Of a stretch of 64,000 nt of DNA, positions 45,205 to 54,986 are shown piece by piece. The notes under the pieces were generated by a model that saw only the letters and a list, made by a program, of their open reading frames with translations, did not search any database and had not been told where the DNA came from. Position 1 is the stretch's first letter, and each line of letters opens with the position of its first letter. The DNA lies in the NCBI GenBank assembly GCA_030220185.1, contig JASPKZ010004953.1, positions 1-64,000 on the forward strand, read 5' to 3'. The translations under genes and the position numbers were made by a program. Source of the DNA: Diploptera punctata (Eukaryota > Arthropoda > Insecta > Blattodea > Blaberidae).

Positions 45205-45375
45205 TGGTCTAACCTGTTCAGAATATTGAAAAAGGAGGAGCTTTCTTTATCACAAAAGCAGGAACTGATAAAGAGCGAGGTGAAACACGACTGTCATTGG
45301 TGTAAAACAGAATTCATTGAAACGTGATTGGTCATTGACTACCATTTGCGACATGAGTTAAATAGTCAAAGTAGT
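45205..45375 (-). repeat. dispersed repeat, reverse copy of 20186
   Basis: ACCTGTTCAGAATATTGAAA and GAAACGTGATTGGTCATTGA are the reverse complement of the 20-kb copy, about 75-80 percent similar by eye. Confidence 0.65.
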
Positions 45376-45624
45376 TCTATCATTGAACAAGTTCATATTT
45401 TTTGTTTTTATTTTAAATTTGTCATTTACATTAAAGGATAAATTAATATTTTAACAGAAAAATTTACACCTAAACTGGGATTTTGAACTCTAGTGATAAA
45501 TTTGAAATAAAAACATTGAAAATATAAACATTAGTAGGTAAAAAGTAGCATTAAAAAAATAAATATCGAAGATCATTTTCTAAATTGTTCTCCTGGTTTT
45601 TTTATTTTTTTTTATTTTACCAAC

Positions 45625-45969
45625 TCCTCCTCCTCCTGGCACGACAGGCCTACAAGGCCCTTAGCCTACCAGCCAGCTGCTGGCCTCACATCCACATGTG
45701 TTAATCACAGGTAGATGATAATCAGCCAGTGTAAGGGTGACATGTGGTCAGCATGTCGAGTCCCCCAGCCGTTATATCTGGTTTTCTCAACCTGGAGCTG
45801 CTACTTATTGTAGCTACCCAAATGCATCACGATGCTGGGTGGGCACCGGTCCCATACTGGCCGAAATACCATGAGAAAATTTCTTCCCCCATGGAGACTC
45901 GAACCAGCACAAGTCCCGTAGCTCTGTTCCAAGGCTTCCTGCCTTAACCACTCGGCTATGGCGCGGGAC
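45625..45969 (-). mobile_element. SINE-A copy in SCOC intron 2
   Basis: Near-complete reverse copy, head at the right (CGGCTATGGCGCGGGAC). It directly abuts SINE-B copy 5. Confidence 0.9.
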
Positions 45970-46272
45970 AAAGTAAAGTGATCCCACAACAGGCCCTGAG
46001 GCCCTTGGGGTAGTAGGAGGTTAAGGCTCCCACTTTTTCTAGACAATCGGACCTTTATGTCAGCCGGGTTGTCAACCCTGCAAGACGGCCGCCTTTACCC
46101 CCAGAACAAGCATCTGGTACTCATTTCCATTAGAGGCTGAGTCGACCCCAGGGCCATAGTGCCGCCAGAGGGTTTGGGTCAGTTTAAAAATCCTGACCCC
46201 AACGGGACTTGAACCCTCGACCCTCTGGCTTGTAGCTCAGTGCCTTAACCACTACGCTACGGCGTGCTCCCT
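45970..46272 (-). mobile_element. SINE-B copy 5, joined to SINE-A
   Basis: Reverse copy, head at the right. The SINE-A/SINE-B pair as a whole is flanked by ATTTTACCAAC at 45614-45624 and 46275-46285. Confidence 0.9.
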
Positions 46273-46289
46273 TCATTTTACCAACACTT

Positions 46290-46985
46290 TCCATTTTTTG
46301 TCTCTCTCAAACAAATAAAATCTAATAAAATACTATCCTGGCCATCTGCCATCAAGTGTATCCTGTAACAGGCTTTCTCTAGTAAATCCCTATTCGTTTT
46401 TGGCATAATGCCAAGGCAAAGGGTGAGTTGAAACCCCAATTATTGAAGGTCTATGATTTACAAAGTTGATCAAACCTGTTGCATCATCACAGGAACAGAT
46501 GAAATGGATGACATGAGTATGGAAAAGTTGTGGAATCAAGTTTTTGGCAGAAAGAAATTGGAGAAATCCAAAAAAATTCTTCCACCACAAATTCCAAATG
46601 GAGTGACTGAGATGCAAACTTTGGATCCAGAGGTAGAGGGTAAATCTCTGACTACTTGCATCAAGTAGTCTTCTCTCAGAATATTCATGTAGCTTCATAC
46701 TAGTTTGTTGACAGAGTTGTATGTAAAACAATTACAAATATCTAAATCAGGTTTCTCAAACTTTTTTAATTTGTGACACACTGTTTTGCAATGGTGAATA
46801 TAGCAGCACATTGCTAATGCAAAAGAAATCCTGCAGCTTGCTTTACAGGAATTTCAAACATTATTTCTAACAAGGAAAACCAATGCATAATTAAACAAGC
46901 TTACATTTCACACTGAATTGCAATTGCAATGTAATATTGACAAAACAATTTAGAGTTTTGCAATAATAATAATTAAAATATAAAA
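46290..46985. other. no gene recognised; unexplained 71-codon ORF
   Basis: An ORF at 46453-46668 (GTDEMDDMSMEKLWNQVFGR) has plausible composition but no recognised family, no splice context and no conservation evidence. It may be a transposon scrap in SCOC intron 2. Confidence 0.35.
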
Positions 46986-46987
46986 TT

Positions 46988-47290
46988 ATGGAATATTCAC
47001 CTGAAAGGTCCGTCTCAACTTAAATAATTATGTAACTGTAGCGCTTTCGGGACTTGTCCCATCATCGGCAGGATTCAAAACTGGTGTTTCACTGAAGATC
47101 TGGTAGAGGGGGTTACATATATTGGGTTCGTTTTTGTTTATCAGATTGTCGTTGTTGTGAGCTGCTTTCAGATCTTCAGTGAAACACCAGTTTTGAATCG
47201 TGCTGATGATGGGATAAGTCCCGAAAACGCTGGTCAAATAATTAATTAAGTTGAGGAGACAGACCTTTCAGGTGAATATTCCATAATTTT
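46988..47290. mobile_element. PLE-H foldback
   Basis: CACCTGAAAGGTCCGTCTCA pairs with the segment ending CAGACCTTTCAGGTGAATAT, and AAACTGGTGTTTCACTGAAG pairs with CTTCAGTGAAACACCAGTTT. The minus arm encodes NPADDGTSPESATVT, the PLE C-terminal signature. Confidence 0.8.
47203..47235 (+). ncRNA. hammerhead-like core, PLE-H
   Basis: CTGATGA, extra T, stem II GGGA-loop-TCCC, GAAA, then ACGCTGGTC ending in a GUC-type site. Stem I pairing is poor, so probably degraded. The left arm has a minus-strand copy at about 47041-47067 with CCGATGA. Confidence 0.45.
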
Positions 47291-47342
47291 GTATTTTAAT
47301 TTTGAATAATACCTCAACGAAACACATAATGAATCTTATAAA

Positions 47343-47344
<2 letters not shown>

Positions 47345-47380
<36 letters not shown>
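47345..47380. repeat. AAT microsatellite
   Basis: About eleven AAT units. Confidence 0.9.
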
Positions 47381-47382
<2 letters not shown>

Positions 47383-48044
47383 TATCACTAAAATATGGAG
47401 ATTTAAATACAATTCAATTCCATCTCTGTTGAAGTTTTTAAGAAACATGTTTGAAAAAACAGGAGGGATAAAATACAGAACACTAAAATAAGAGAAATTT
47501 TGAAGCTGGATAAAATAAAAGAATAAGATGGTATGGCAATGTTAAGAAAAAATAATATTGTAAGGTAACCAAGGCAAACACTGGAATTTAGATTGAAAGG
47601 GAAGGGAGGAAGAGTTTTGGCCGAGATATATATGAGAACTAGTTAAGTAGAATGTCAAAAAAATAGGAAATCAAAATTCATGGAATGATAGAGAAGAGGA
47701 AGTTTTGCCTAAAACTTGATTCCTGAACAGGAATATGAGACTAGATGAAGAAACATTTCTAAAATATTTAGGTCTAAAACACAAGTCTATTTTTGTGTGT
47801 TCATAAATGGGCAGAATTGTAATATAAGAAAATAAAATTAGAATGAAAAGTTGGTAATTTAACAGAAGCCTTCATTGGACTTATATGACACTTTTAAATT
47901 AACAAAATTGAATAATTTCCAAAATATTATTGTTCCGTTACTATTATTATTCAATAAACTGTAAACTAATCTGGTGTATAGTAACTTGTTCCTCTCTAAC
48001 CTAATAAAATAAATTACATTATGGTTAACATTTTTAGGAATTAA
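47381..48044. other. no gene confirmed; RTE-like traces
   Basis: 47460-47740 looks like a very decayed RTE tail on the + strand (AGATGGTATGGCAATGTTAA), too eroded to assign. Confidence 0.3.
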
Positions 48045-48058
48045 CACTATTAGCTATT

Positions 48059-48388
48059 TATTTAACTTTCACAGGGAAAGAACACTATGAGGTTAATTTA
48101 AGAATTAAATTAATGTTTTTATTACCTCACCTCATATCCTTTTTCTTCTATACTGCAGTTTTGGAGCTTACCACCATCATCAGTAGCCTCTGGTCGACCA
48201 GTGTTATGTCGTTTCTTGGCGGTTTTCATCTTACTTCTATCGGTGGACTGATGAACCTCTGGATCAGGTCAAATTGAACAACATAACACCGGTCGACCAG
48301 AGGCTACTGATGATGCAGATAAGCTCCGAAACTGCAGTATAGAAGAAAAAGGATATGAGGTGAGGTAATAAAAACATTAATTTAATTC
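48059..48388. mobile_element. PLE-C foldback, 14-bp TSD
   Basis: CACTATTAGCTATT occurs at 48045-48058 and 48389-48402. Arms share CTATACTGCAGTTT and GGTCGACCAG regions. Close relative at 52376-52675. Confidence 0.85.
48307..48339 (+). ncRNA. hammerhead-like core, PLE-C
   Basis: CTGATGA, then a stem II closed by AGCTCC, GAAA, CTGCAG (self-complementary stem III loop) and GTA. The bases before and after (CTA and TAG) can start stem I. The copy at 52615-52650 has the same layout with GAAA changed to AAAA. Confidence 0.5.
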
Positions 48389-48429
48389 CACTATTAGCTA
48401 TTATTTATTTAAGTAAAATTTTTTCATTA

Positions 48430-49433
48430 CTTATTTTAGGAATTCTCACTATGAGGTATATTCATTAATTAATAAATGTTATCACCTCATTATTCGTTTT
48501 CATCTTAGACTAGTTTTGGATCCTTCTTTGGTTCCATCATCTGTATTTTCATGACCTTTATGTCGTTTTGAAGAGTTGTCTCTTACTCCCTCTTTTGGTA
48601 GACTAAAGATCTCGCAATCAAATAATTTTCCCCGGTTATTTCAAAGTTCATTAATTTCTCCTTTCCATTTTTTATGTAGATTTTTTCCAAACCATGAGTT
48701 CTTTGGGTTTTTCTATTTGTTTTATTAATTTAGCCTTTCTTTTGATTTGATGTTTTTCTGACCATGCATGGGCTGCTACTGCATATTTTTCTTTTTTCCC
48801 TATTATTGACATTTCTGAGATGTTCTTTCACTCTGGTTTTTAAATTTCTCTTCCCCCCCCCATGTAGACTTTCTCACATTCCCTGCATTTAATGTGTTAA
48901 ATCCTTGATTTGTTTTCTTCTATTTTCTCATTTTTCTTGGATCTAATTAATCTAATGTTGCTGAACTCGTTTTTTGGTGCCAATCATATGTTGAAATTAA
49001 TTTTTTTTTTTACTTACAGTGCTTCTATGGATTGTATGTGAATTTCTTGAGTTTTATGTTTTCTTTCTTTTCTTTAAGTGTATTTTGATTAATACATTTT
49101 TTTGTTTTTTAAACTTGTTTATTTTCTTGTGTATCATGCTTTCTTCAAATCCATTATTTGTACCATGTTGTTTGTGTTATTTTCTTTTTCATAATTTTCT
49201 CTGTTCAGGGGTATGTTCGCCAATCTATGTGCCAAACTATTGAAAAATTGAAAACTGCCGCTTTGTGAGCTATGTGATTAAAACATGGGGCTTTAATATA
49301 GTTATCTATGTGTGTCTTCTTTCTGTATATTCCAAATTCTATCTTATTTCCTTCATTCCTTATCAAATTTTGATCTAAAAGTGGTATTTCTCTATTAATT
49401 TCTGTTTCCATGGTGAACTTTATAGTTTGACTT
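48430..49433 (-). mobile_element. PLE-D, minus arm with RT and GIY-YIG remains
   Basis: The minus strand has METEINREIPLLDQNLIRNE and YRKKTHIDNYIKAPCFNHIA, the thumb region of Penelope reverse transcriptase, then degraded GIY-YIG linker and the PLE 3' end (TTCTCACTATGAGGTATATT at 48441). With 49570-49785 it is the longest PLE copy in the window. Confidence 0.82.
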
Positions 49434-49563
49434 TCTATCTATCTATAATGGCACAGCCCAGTGTTGAACCATAGCCTCTCCAAAATTCATTTAGTTACCC
49501 TATTTGTCAATAGATGTCGGTCAACACACCGACTCATTGAGACATCTAGCAGGCAACTAAATC
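49434..49563 (-). mobile_element. SINE-E related fragment
   Basis: Shares TTAGTTAC, ATAGATGTC and GACATCTAG blocks with SINE-E at 49789. It interrupts the PLE reverse transcriptase frame. Confidence 0.5.
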
Positions 49564-49569
49564 CATATG

Positions 49570-49785
49570 TTTATGACTTACTATAGCAATTATGTCATCA
49601 ACATATCTACACCAGAATTTGAAAATTAAAGGATATCCACTAATTATCTTGAAGAAAATATAAAATTCAAGAAATTCACACCATAAGTTTCAATTTTTTT
49701 TTTTTTTTAATTTCAACATATGATTTGTGACTGAAAAAGACTTTATCATTATTAGATTAATTGAGGTGTTGATATGGGAAGAGTA
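49570..49785 (-). pseudogene. PLE-D reverse transcriptase catalytic region
   Basis: The minus strand reads FKFWCRYVDDIIAIV, the YVDD box of Penelope reverse transcriptase, preceded by a decayed stretch. Followed on the other side by the SINE-E insertion. Confidence 0.75.
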
Positions 49786-49788
49786 TTG

Positions 49789-50191
49789 TATTGTATTGTA
49801 AGCCTATGTTTTCCCTTTACAGAGATTTAGGCGCTCTCCCCCTACAGGGAAGAATTTGAACCATATTAATTTAGTTACAATTGTTTTCGTATAGATGTCA
49901 TTTTGAGTGGACCGTGGTCAGCGTTCCACCTCTTACTGACATCTAGGAAACCAAGGTAGTACTAGGGCGGGAAAATTTGGTAAATTTTGCCTAGAGGCCT
50001 TTTCATTCAGGCTTAAGGATTTTTTACGAGCCTGAAAATCTTCAGACTCAGGACCCACGGCTTAAAGTCCCTCCCGGAGGACTTGCTCCTTGAATTTTTC
50101 CATCCTAAAAGTCCATCGACCGCAGCCGGGTTTGAACCCGCGACCCTCGGGACCAGAGGCAAGGAGCATAACCACTAGTCCACCGCGGCCG
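49789..50191 (-). mobile_element. SINE-E, tRNA-headed, 13-bp TSD
   Basis: The head on the minus strand at the right end has GGCCGCGGTGGACTAGTGGT and B box GGGTTCAAACCC. TATGGGAAGAGTA and TATGGGAAAAGTA flank it. Body about 400 bases. Confidence 0.85.
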
Positions 50192-50429
50192 ACTATGGGA
50201 AAAGTACTAAGTCATAAAAATCAAATTTTTGCAAAAAAACAATTTTGACACTTTAAAATTTAAATATATTTTGTAAACCTAATATGGATATTTTGTAACT
50301 ATTTTACAAATAAAATTTCTTGTATAGTAGTGTCAAAATTATATTAAAATTAATGTTGGGAAAATTGGTTTTTGCTTCCCCTGTAAAATTTTCTTTTTGT
50401 GACTTACTACCTTTCCCATGTCAACACCT

Positions 50430-50815
50430 CAATTGGATCCAACAAAAGTGAGAAAATAGAAAAAGAAAAATTAGATTAAATGCAGGAAATGTTAGAAAGT
50501 CTACATAGGGGGGAAAACAAAGACAAATTTAAAAAGCAGATTGAAAGAACATCTCAGAAATGTCAAGAATGGGGAAATAGATAAATCTGCAGTAGCATGT
50601 TCAGAAAAAGCATAACATCAAAATAAAGGCTAAATTAATAAATCAAATAGAAAAACCCAAAGAACTCATGGTTTGGAAAAAAAAAAAAAAATCTATATTA
50701 AAAAAATGGATAGGAGAAATTAAATGAACTTTAAAATTGCTGGGGAAAATTATTTGATTTTGAGTTTCTTCAGTCTATCAACAGAGGGCGCAAGAAACAG
50801 CTCTTCAAAATGACA
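50430..50815 (+). mobile_element. PLE-D, plus arm (GIY-YIG linker region)
   Basis: The + strand carries CTGAAAGAACATCTCAGAAA-type sequence encoding an EHLRNVKNGEIDKSAVACS-like stretch and ELMVWKK, mirroring 48650-48900. Frame broken. Confidence 0.7.
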
Positions 50816-51500
50816 TACGGTAATAACTAGGGCAAGGCATTTAATTACCTATAAATTGGTAAAAAATACAAAATAAAAAATGCATTTATGACCTAAAAAA
50901 TGATCAATAAAATAAAAAAATGACGAATAAAAAGTTGAGAATTGCCAATAAAAATACTATTTATTAGATTAAGTACTCATTTGATTACTGAATTACATAA
51001 AATTTAATTTAACATCAAAATATTGAAAGTAAAGTATTTAAAAAATACATATTACAGTACCTTTTATTGCAGAAAATCCATTTCAATTACACAGTGCACT
51101 TTTACAGCAATTTTGAATTGCAGTTAACAATCAGAATAAGGGTAGAAGCTAGCATAAGCTCTAAGAAATTGAATAAAATTCCTAGAAGTGGGCAAGTTCA
51201 TTATGCACATACCTTGGAAAATAGGGGTAATAGTTAGCAAAACAACTACTTAATTCCAAGAAATTGTATTGACAAGGAAAATACTGAATTATAATAAACA
51301 TCTTAAATCAAATACAAATAATGTCACAGCCTTCCTAAAAATTGCCAAAAAATGACCTATCCCTAAAAAAGTTAAGAAAATGCAAAAAAAAATACCCTAA
51401 CGAATTGCTTTTATTTAATCCGTTTTTTAATGCCGTACATTTTCATATATGCAAGAAATGTTTCAACCTTCATATGAAAAAGATGCAAAATCATGAATTG
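50816..51500. other. insertion inside the PLE plus arm, unknown
   Basis: GACAAGGCATTTAATT-like and GCCTTGCCCTA motifs at either side and AT-rich content with repeated TAAAAAATG. Possibly an AT-rich DNA element. A relation to the minus arm is absent. Confidence 0.35.
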
Positions 51501-51620
51501 CCTTGCCCTAATAATAACGGTTGTGAAAATACTGGTGATAGAACCAAAGATGGATCCAAAACTAGTCTAAGAAGAAGAATATGAGGTGAGGTGATAAAAT
51601 TTTACTTAAATACATTAATG
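51501..51620 (+). mobile_element. PLE-D 3' end, plus arm
   Basis: GGATCCAAAACTAGTCTAAG and ATATGAGGTGAGGTGATAAA mirror 48480-48540. This closes a palindrome of about 3.2 kb. Confidence 0.75.
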
Positions 51621-51748
51621 GTTAATGCAGCATCCATTTTGAAATAGGCTAATATATTCCAGGGAATGCTTCTATTTAATTACCAAAAAATAAGTGATGA
51701 AACTAATATATCATTTTAATTTTGACTTTATAGGTCTTTGTTTTACAG

Positions 51749-51835
51749 GCTTAGACCCTGACATCAGTCCTGATGAACAGGAAGAGAAAGCTCGATTGAT
51801 TTCTCAAGTGCTTGAACTTCAAAATACATTAGATG
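51749..51835 (+). CDS. SCOC: SCOC coding exon 3 (start of coiled coil)
   Basis: Acceptor TTTTACAG ends at 51748, donor G/GTATG starts at 51836. It encodes SLDPDISPDEQEEKARLISQ then VLELQNTLD; EEKxRLIxQVLELQxTLxD is the family signature at the start of the leucine-rich coiled coil. 87 bases, a multiple of three, with phase-1 junctions. Confidence 0.97.
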
Positions 51836-51871
51836 GTATGTTTAATTTTTTATGCAAATAAGCTAGGTTTA

Positions 51872-52095
51872 TTAAATTAATATTGAGAAGCTAAAGTTAT
51901 TACTATGATAGAAATAAGTAAATTAATAAACACAATTAAATTAATGTAAATCAATGGTAAAGAGAAAAAATTTTTTCTGCTTGGATGGGAATGAAGCCTG
52001 GATTAGCTCAGTGGTCTGAGCATTAGCATGGAAAGCTAAAGGTTCAGGATTCGATTCCCGGTTCAGGCAAAAATTTTTCTCTTTACCATTGATTT
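51872..52095 (+). mobile_element. tRNA-like SINE, single-arm copy
   Basis: AAGCTAGGTTTA lies at 51860-51871 and 52096-52107. The 5' part (TTAATATTGAGAAGCTAAAG) matches 63548. The tRNA-like unit (52007-52081) runs GCCTGGATTAGCTCAGTGGT to GGTTCAGGCA, with a paired anticodon stem TTAGC/GCTAA and loop ATGGAAA (apparent anticodon GGA). This is the best cloverleaf in the window, but the repeat context argues against a working gene. Confidence 0.8.
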
Positions 52096-52107
52096 AAGCT
52101 AGGTTTA

Positions 52108-52342
52108 TATTAAATTATTGTTGGGAAGTAAACATTATGAGGTATAATTATTAAAATTCATCGAAGAACATTTTGTTTAAACAACTCACCTCATAGGATT
52201 CATACTTCCATGATACTGCAGTTTCAAACACAGTCATGTTATGGCTGAGGATGAACACGACTGTGTTTGAAACCGCGGTATCATGGAAGCATGAATCCTA
52301 TGACGTGAGTTGTTTAAACAAAATGTTCTCTGATGAATTTTA
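52108..52342. mobile_element. PLE-E foldback in SCOC intron 3
   Basis: It reuses the target of the preceding SINE: AAGCTAGGTTTA recurs at 52343-52354. Arms pair from TGTTTAAACAACTCACCTCA to GTGAGTTGTTTAAACA. Non-coding. Confidence 0.88.
52238..52286 (+). ncRNA. hammerhead-like motif, PLE-E, best preserved
   Basis: Stem I 5' strand TTATGG, box CTGAGGA (52245-52251), extra T, stem II GAACAC-GACT-GTGTTT, GAAA (52269-52272), stem III loop CCGCGG, site GTA ending at 52280, stem I 3' strand TCATGG. All core positions fit CUGANGA/GAAA/NUH except the extra T. Family knowledge: PLEs are known to carry such ribozymes. Confidence 0.65.
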
Positions 52343-52375
52343 AAGCTAGGTTTAGCAAAGATTTTAAGAATCATT

Positions 52376-52680
52376 TTAGCTATTTAACTTTCACAGGGAA
52401 AGAACACTATGAGGTTTAATTTAAGAATTAAATTAATGTTTTTATTACCTCACCTCATATCCTTTTTCTTCTATACTGCAGTTTCAGAGCTTATCTCCAT
52501 CGTCAGTAGCCTCTGGTCAACCAGTGTTATGTCGTTTCTTGCAGGGTTCTTCTTACTTCTGAAGTAAGAAGAAAACCGCCAAGAAACGACATAACATCGG
52601 TCGACCAGAGGCTACTGATGATGGAGATAAGCTCAAAAACTGCAGTATAGAAGAAAAAGGATATGCAAACATTTTTCTCT
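52376..52680. mobile_element. PLE-C foldback in SCOC intron 3
   Basis: Near-identical relative of 48059-48388 (GGAAAGAACACTATGAGGTT start). The right end stops after AAGGATATG, so the 3' terminus is missing on that side. Confidence 0.85.
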
Positions 52681-52714
52681 TCAAATATAAAAAAATAAAG
52701 AATAAAAAAAAATG

Positions 52715-52920
52715 TATGTGTTTCTTTTAATTATTAATGAGTTGGTTATTTTGACTCACCTCATATTTCTTCATTTTTATGTAGACCTGGTTTCGTTGCT
52801 TTTGTGCGACATTGTTGATGCTTCCAAGTTATTTGTTGCGCAAAAGCGACGAAACGAGGTCTGCATAAAAATCAAGAAATATGAGGTGAGTCAAAATAAC
52901 CAACTCATAATAATTAATAA
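52715..52920. mobile_element. PLE-G foldback in SCOC intron 3
   Basis: GAGTTGGTTATTTTGACTCA pairs with TGAGTCAAAATAACCAACTC. The inner arms contain TTTCGTTGC and GCGACGAAAC with the GAAACGAGGTC ribozyme-like 3' core. Confidence 0.85.
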
Positions 52921-53610
52921 GAATTATATGAATCGTGAATTCTTCTTACCTCATACTTCTATGTTTTTTGTAAACACAGCACTGCAGTATCAGCGACCAT
53001 CGTCACCATCCTCAGCTGTTTTCATGACTGTCAATTTTTTTCTTTTGCTGATAATTATCCAAACTGCCATCTGGTGTTCTTTTGAAGGAATCATTTTCTA
53101 AACTGCCATCTGTTGTATTTTTGAAGAACTTTGTAATCAAGCTCGGTTCATCTGGAATCTCTAAGTTCATGGTTCTAGTATGGTTTTTTTGAATATATAT
53201 CTTTTCCCAAACTGTTAAATCCAAAGGTTTAGATAGATGTTTTAAAAGTTTTGGATTTAACAGTTTGGGAAAAGATATATATTAAAAAAAAACATACTAG
53301 AATCATGAACTTTGAGATTCCAGACGAACCGAGCTTGATTACAAAGTTCTTCAAAAATACAACAGATGGCAGTTTAGAAAATGATTCCTTCAAAAGAACA
53401 CCAGATGGCAGTTTGGATAATTACTGGCAAAAGAAAAAATTGACAGTCATGAAAACAGCTGATGATGGTGACGGTGGTCGCTGATACTGGAGTGCTGTGT
53501 TTAAAAAAACATAGAAGTATGAGGTAAGAAGAATTCACAATTCATATAATTCTTATTAATAAAACCTCATAATGTTAAAAATTCCCAAATTTATTATATT
53601 AAATCATAAT
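52921..53610. mobile_element. PLE-A foldback in SCOC intron 3
   Basis: Both arms encode LTVWEKIYI and the tandem 13-residue unit (two copies each): minus 53012-53224 and plus 53251-53484. The centre is near 53235. Ends in AACCTCATAATGTTAAAAA. Confidence 0.9.
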
Positions 53611-53623
53611 AATTAACTTAAAA

Positions 53624-53816
53624 TATATTAAACAGTACCAACTAAATTGGAAACACCATCTTGAAAGAATGAGTTCAAATCGGATCCCCAAAGCTGTTTA
53701 TAATTATATACCAAGAGGACGAAGATCACTGGGCCGTCCTATGAAACGCTGGAGGGAAAATTTTCTATAGGATCGTAACAGGCCTTGGCCTAATACTTGG
53801 AAGGAAGAAGAAGAAG
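53624..53816 (+). mobile_element. RTE2 3' end, 193 bp, 13-bp TSD
   Basis: AATTAACTTAAAA at 53611-53623 and 53817-53829. Nearly identical to 34880-35080, ending GAAGAAGAAG. Confidence 0.95.
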
Positions 53817-53994
53817 AATTAACTTAAAAACATGTTTAACAAACTAAAAAGTGATGATTTTTATAAATAATGTATAAGTGTATATTTAAATCTTATGATA
53901 GAATATGCAAATGCATGAAATATCCAGTCCCTGATTTAAATGTAATATCAGTGATTTGACATTTCTAATTTATTAAGAAAATGTTCCATTGCAG

Positions 53995-54137
53995 ATTTGT
54001 CACAACGTGTGGATAGTGTGAAAGAAGAAAATTTAAAGCTACGTTCAGAAAATCAAGTTCTGGGCCAGTATATTGAAAATTTGATGTCGGCTTCAAGCGT
54101 ATTTCAATCAACGTCACCCAAGACTAAGAAGAAGTGA
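53995..54137 (+). CDS. SCOC: SCOC coding exon 4 (last exon)
   Basis: Acceptor CCATTGCAG ends at 53994; the stop TGA is 54135-54137. It encodes [20 protein letters not shown], then [20 protein letters not shown] and a basic tail ending KTKKK. This is the strongly conserved end of SCOC, with the heptad Leu/Val/Ile pattern of the coiled coil. Exons 1-4 total 429 bases, exactly 143 codons with the stop, no internal stop. Regulation cannot be judged. Confidence 0.98.
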
Positions 54138-54559
54138 AGAAAATGAGAAAGTTGCTTTTCTAATCACCACCTTCCCTCTTCTAGAGTTTACACCAAGCAA
54201 GCATAGGGTCTGGTTGGTGAATCGTTATGCTTCTCTACACAAACAGTTTTTTAATGTGCTTTCATTTCTTCCACAAAATTAGGCATTTTGCATTATCACT
54301 GCGAGTAATTCTTTCTAATATTTATTTGTTTAATAAATTACAAATAGCCATGAAACAGCTAAGTGTTGTAGTCATTATATTGGCACTTTGAACTATTGAC
54401 TATTGCAATATTAGAAACAGTTCTTTCAAAATACAGTGGAAGCCCGATATAACACAGTCTTCATGGGACATGAAGTGCAGGTAGCATGAAGGGTACAACA
54501 TAGTAGTGGTAAATTCCATGTAAAAGTGGACATGACATTTTGCATTTATCACTGCAAGT
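54138..54559 (+). other. SCOC 3' UTR, proximal part
   Basis: Follows the stop. AATAAA at 54332-54337 is a possible poly(A) signal but lies in a duplicated segment; a further AATAAA is at 56242-56247. The true end of the transcript cannot be decided from sequence. Confidence 0.5.
54280..54366. repeat. duplicated segment, copy 1 (empty PLE site)
   Basis: TTTTGCATTATCACTGCGAG to ACAGCTAAGTG recurs at 54536-54572 plus 55136-55195, where PLE-E splits it. Confidence 0.85.
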
Positions 54560-54628
54560 AATTATTTCTAATTAAAAATCATCGGAGAAAATATTGTTTA
54601 AATAACTCACCTCATAGGATTCATGCTT

Positions 54629-54676
54629 CCATGATATCGCGATTTCAAACATAATCATGTTCATCGTCAGCCATAA
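54629..54676 (-). ncRNA. hammerhead-like motif, PLE-E left arm
   Basis: Mirror of 54987-55034: CTGACGA, extra T, GAACAT-loop-ATGTTT, GAAA, TCGCGA, TA site. Confidence 0.6.
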
Positions 54677-54986
54677 CTCCGACTGTTGAAATTCTTCGGC
54701 CGTCAACTATTCTATTGTCGCCATCTTCAGTGCTGCTATCTATGGTTGAATTTATGAACTTCGAAATCAATGTAATTTCGTTAGGGATATCAAAATTCAT
54801 TGATCTATTTTTGTTTTTCTGAATGTATATTTTTTTTTTTTCAGAAAAACAAAAATAGATCAATGAATTTTGATATCCCTAACGAAATTACATTGATTTC
54901 GAAGTTCATAAATTCAACCATAGATAGCATCACTGAAGATGGCGACAATAGAATAGTTGACGGCCGAAGAATTTCAACAGTCGGAG

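Noticed and set aside
46390..46731. 113-codon minus-strand ORF
   Set aside because: No domain, overlaps another open frame on the other strand, and lies in an intron; neither frame is supported.
49019..49243. 74-codon Phe/Leu-rich ORF, possible membrane protein
   Set aside because: It is antisense to the degraded PLE-D reverse transcriptase; hydrophobicity comes from T-rich sequence.
53012..53484. Two convergent small protein genes
   Set aside because: They are the two arms of one PLE-A hairpin and mirror each other.
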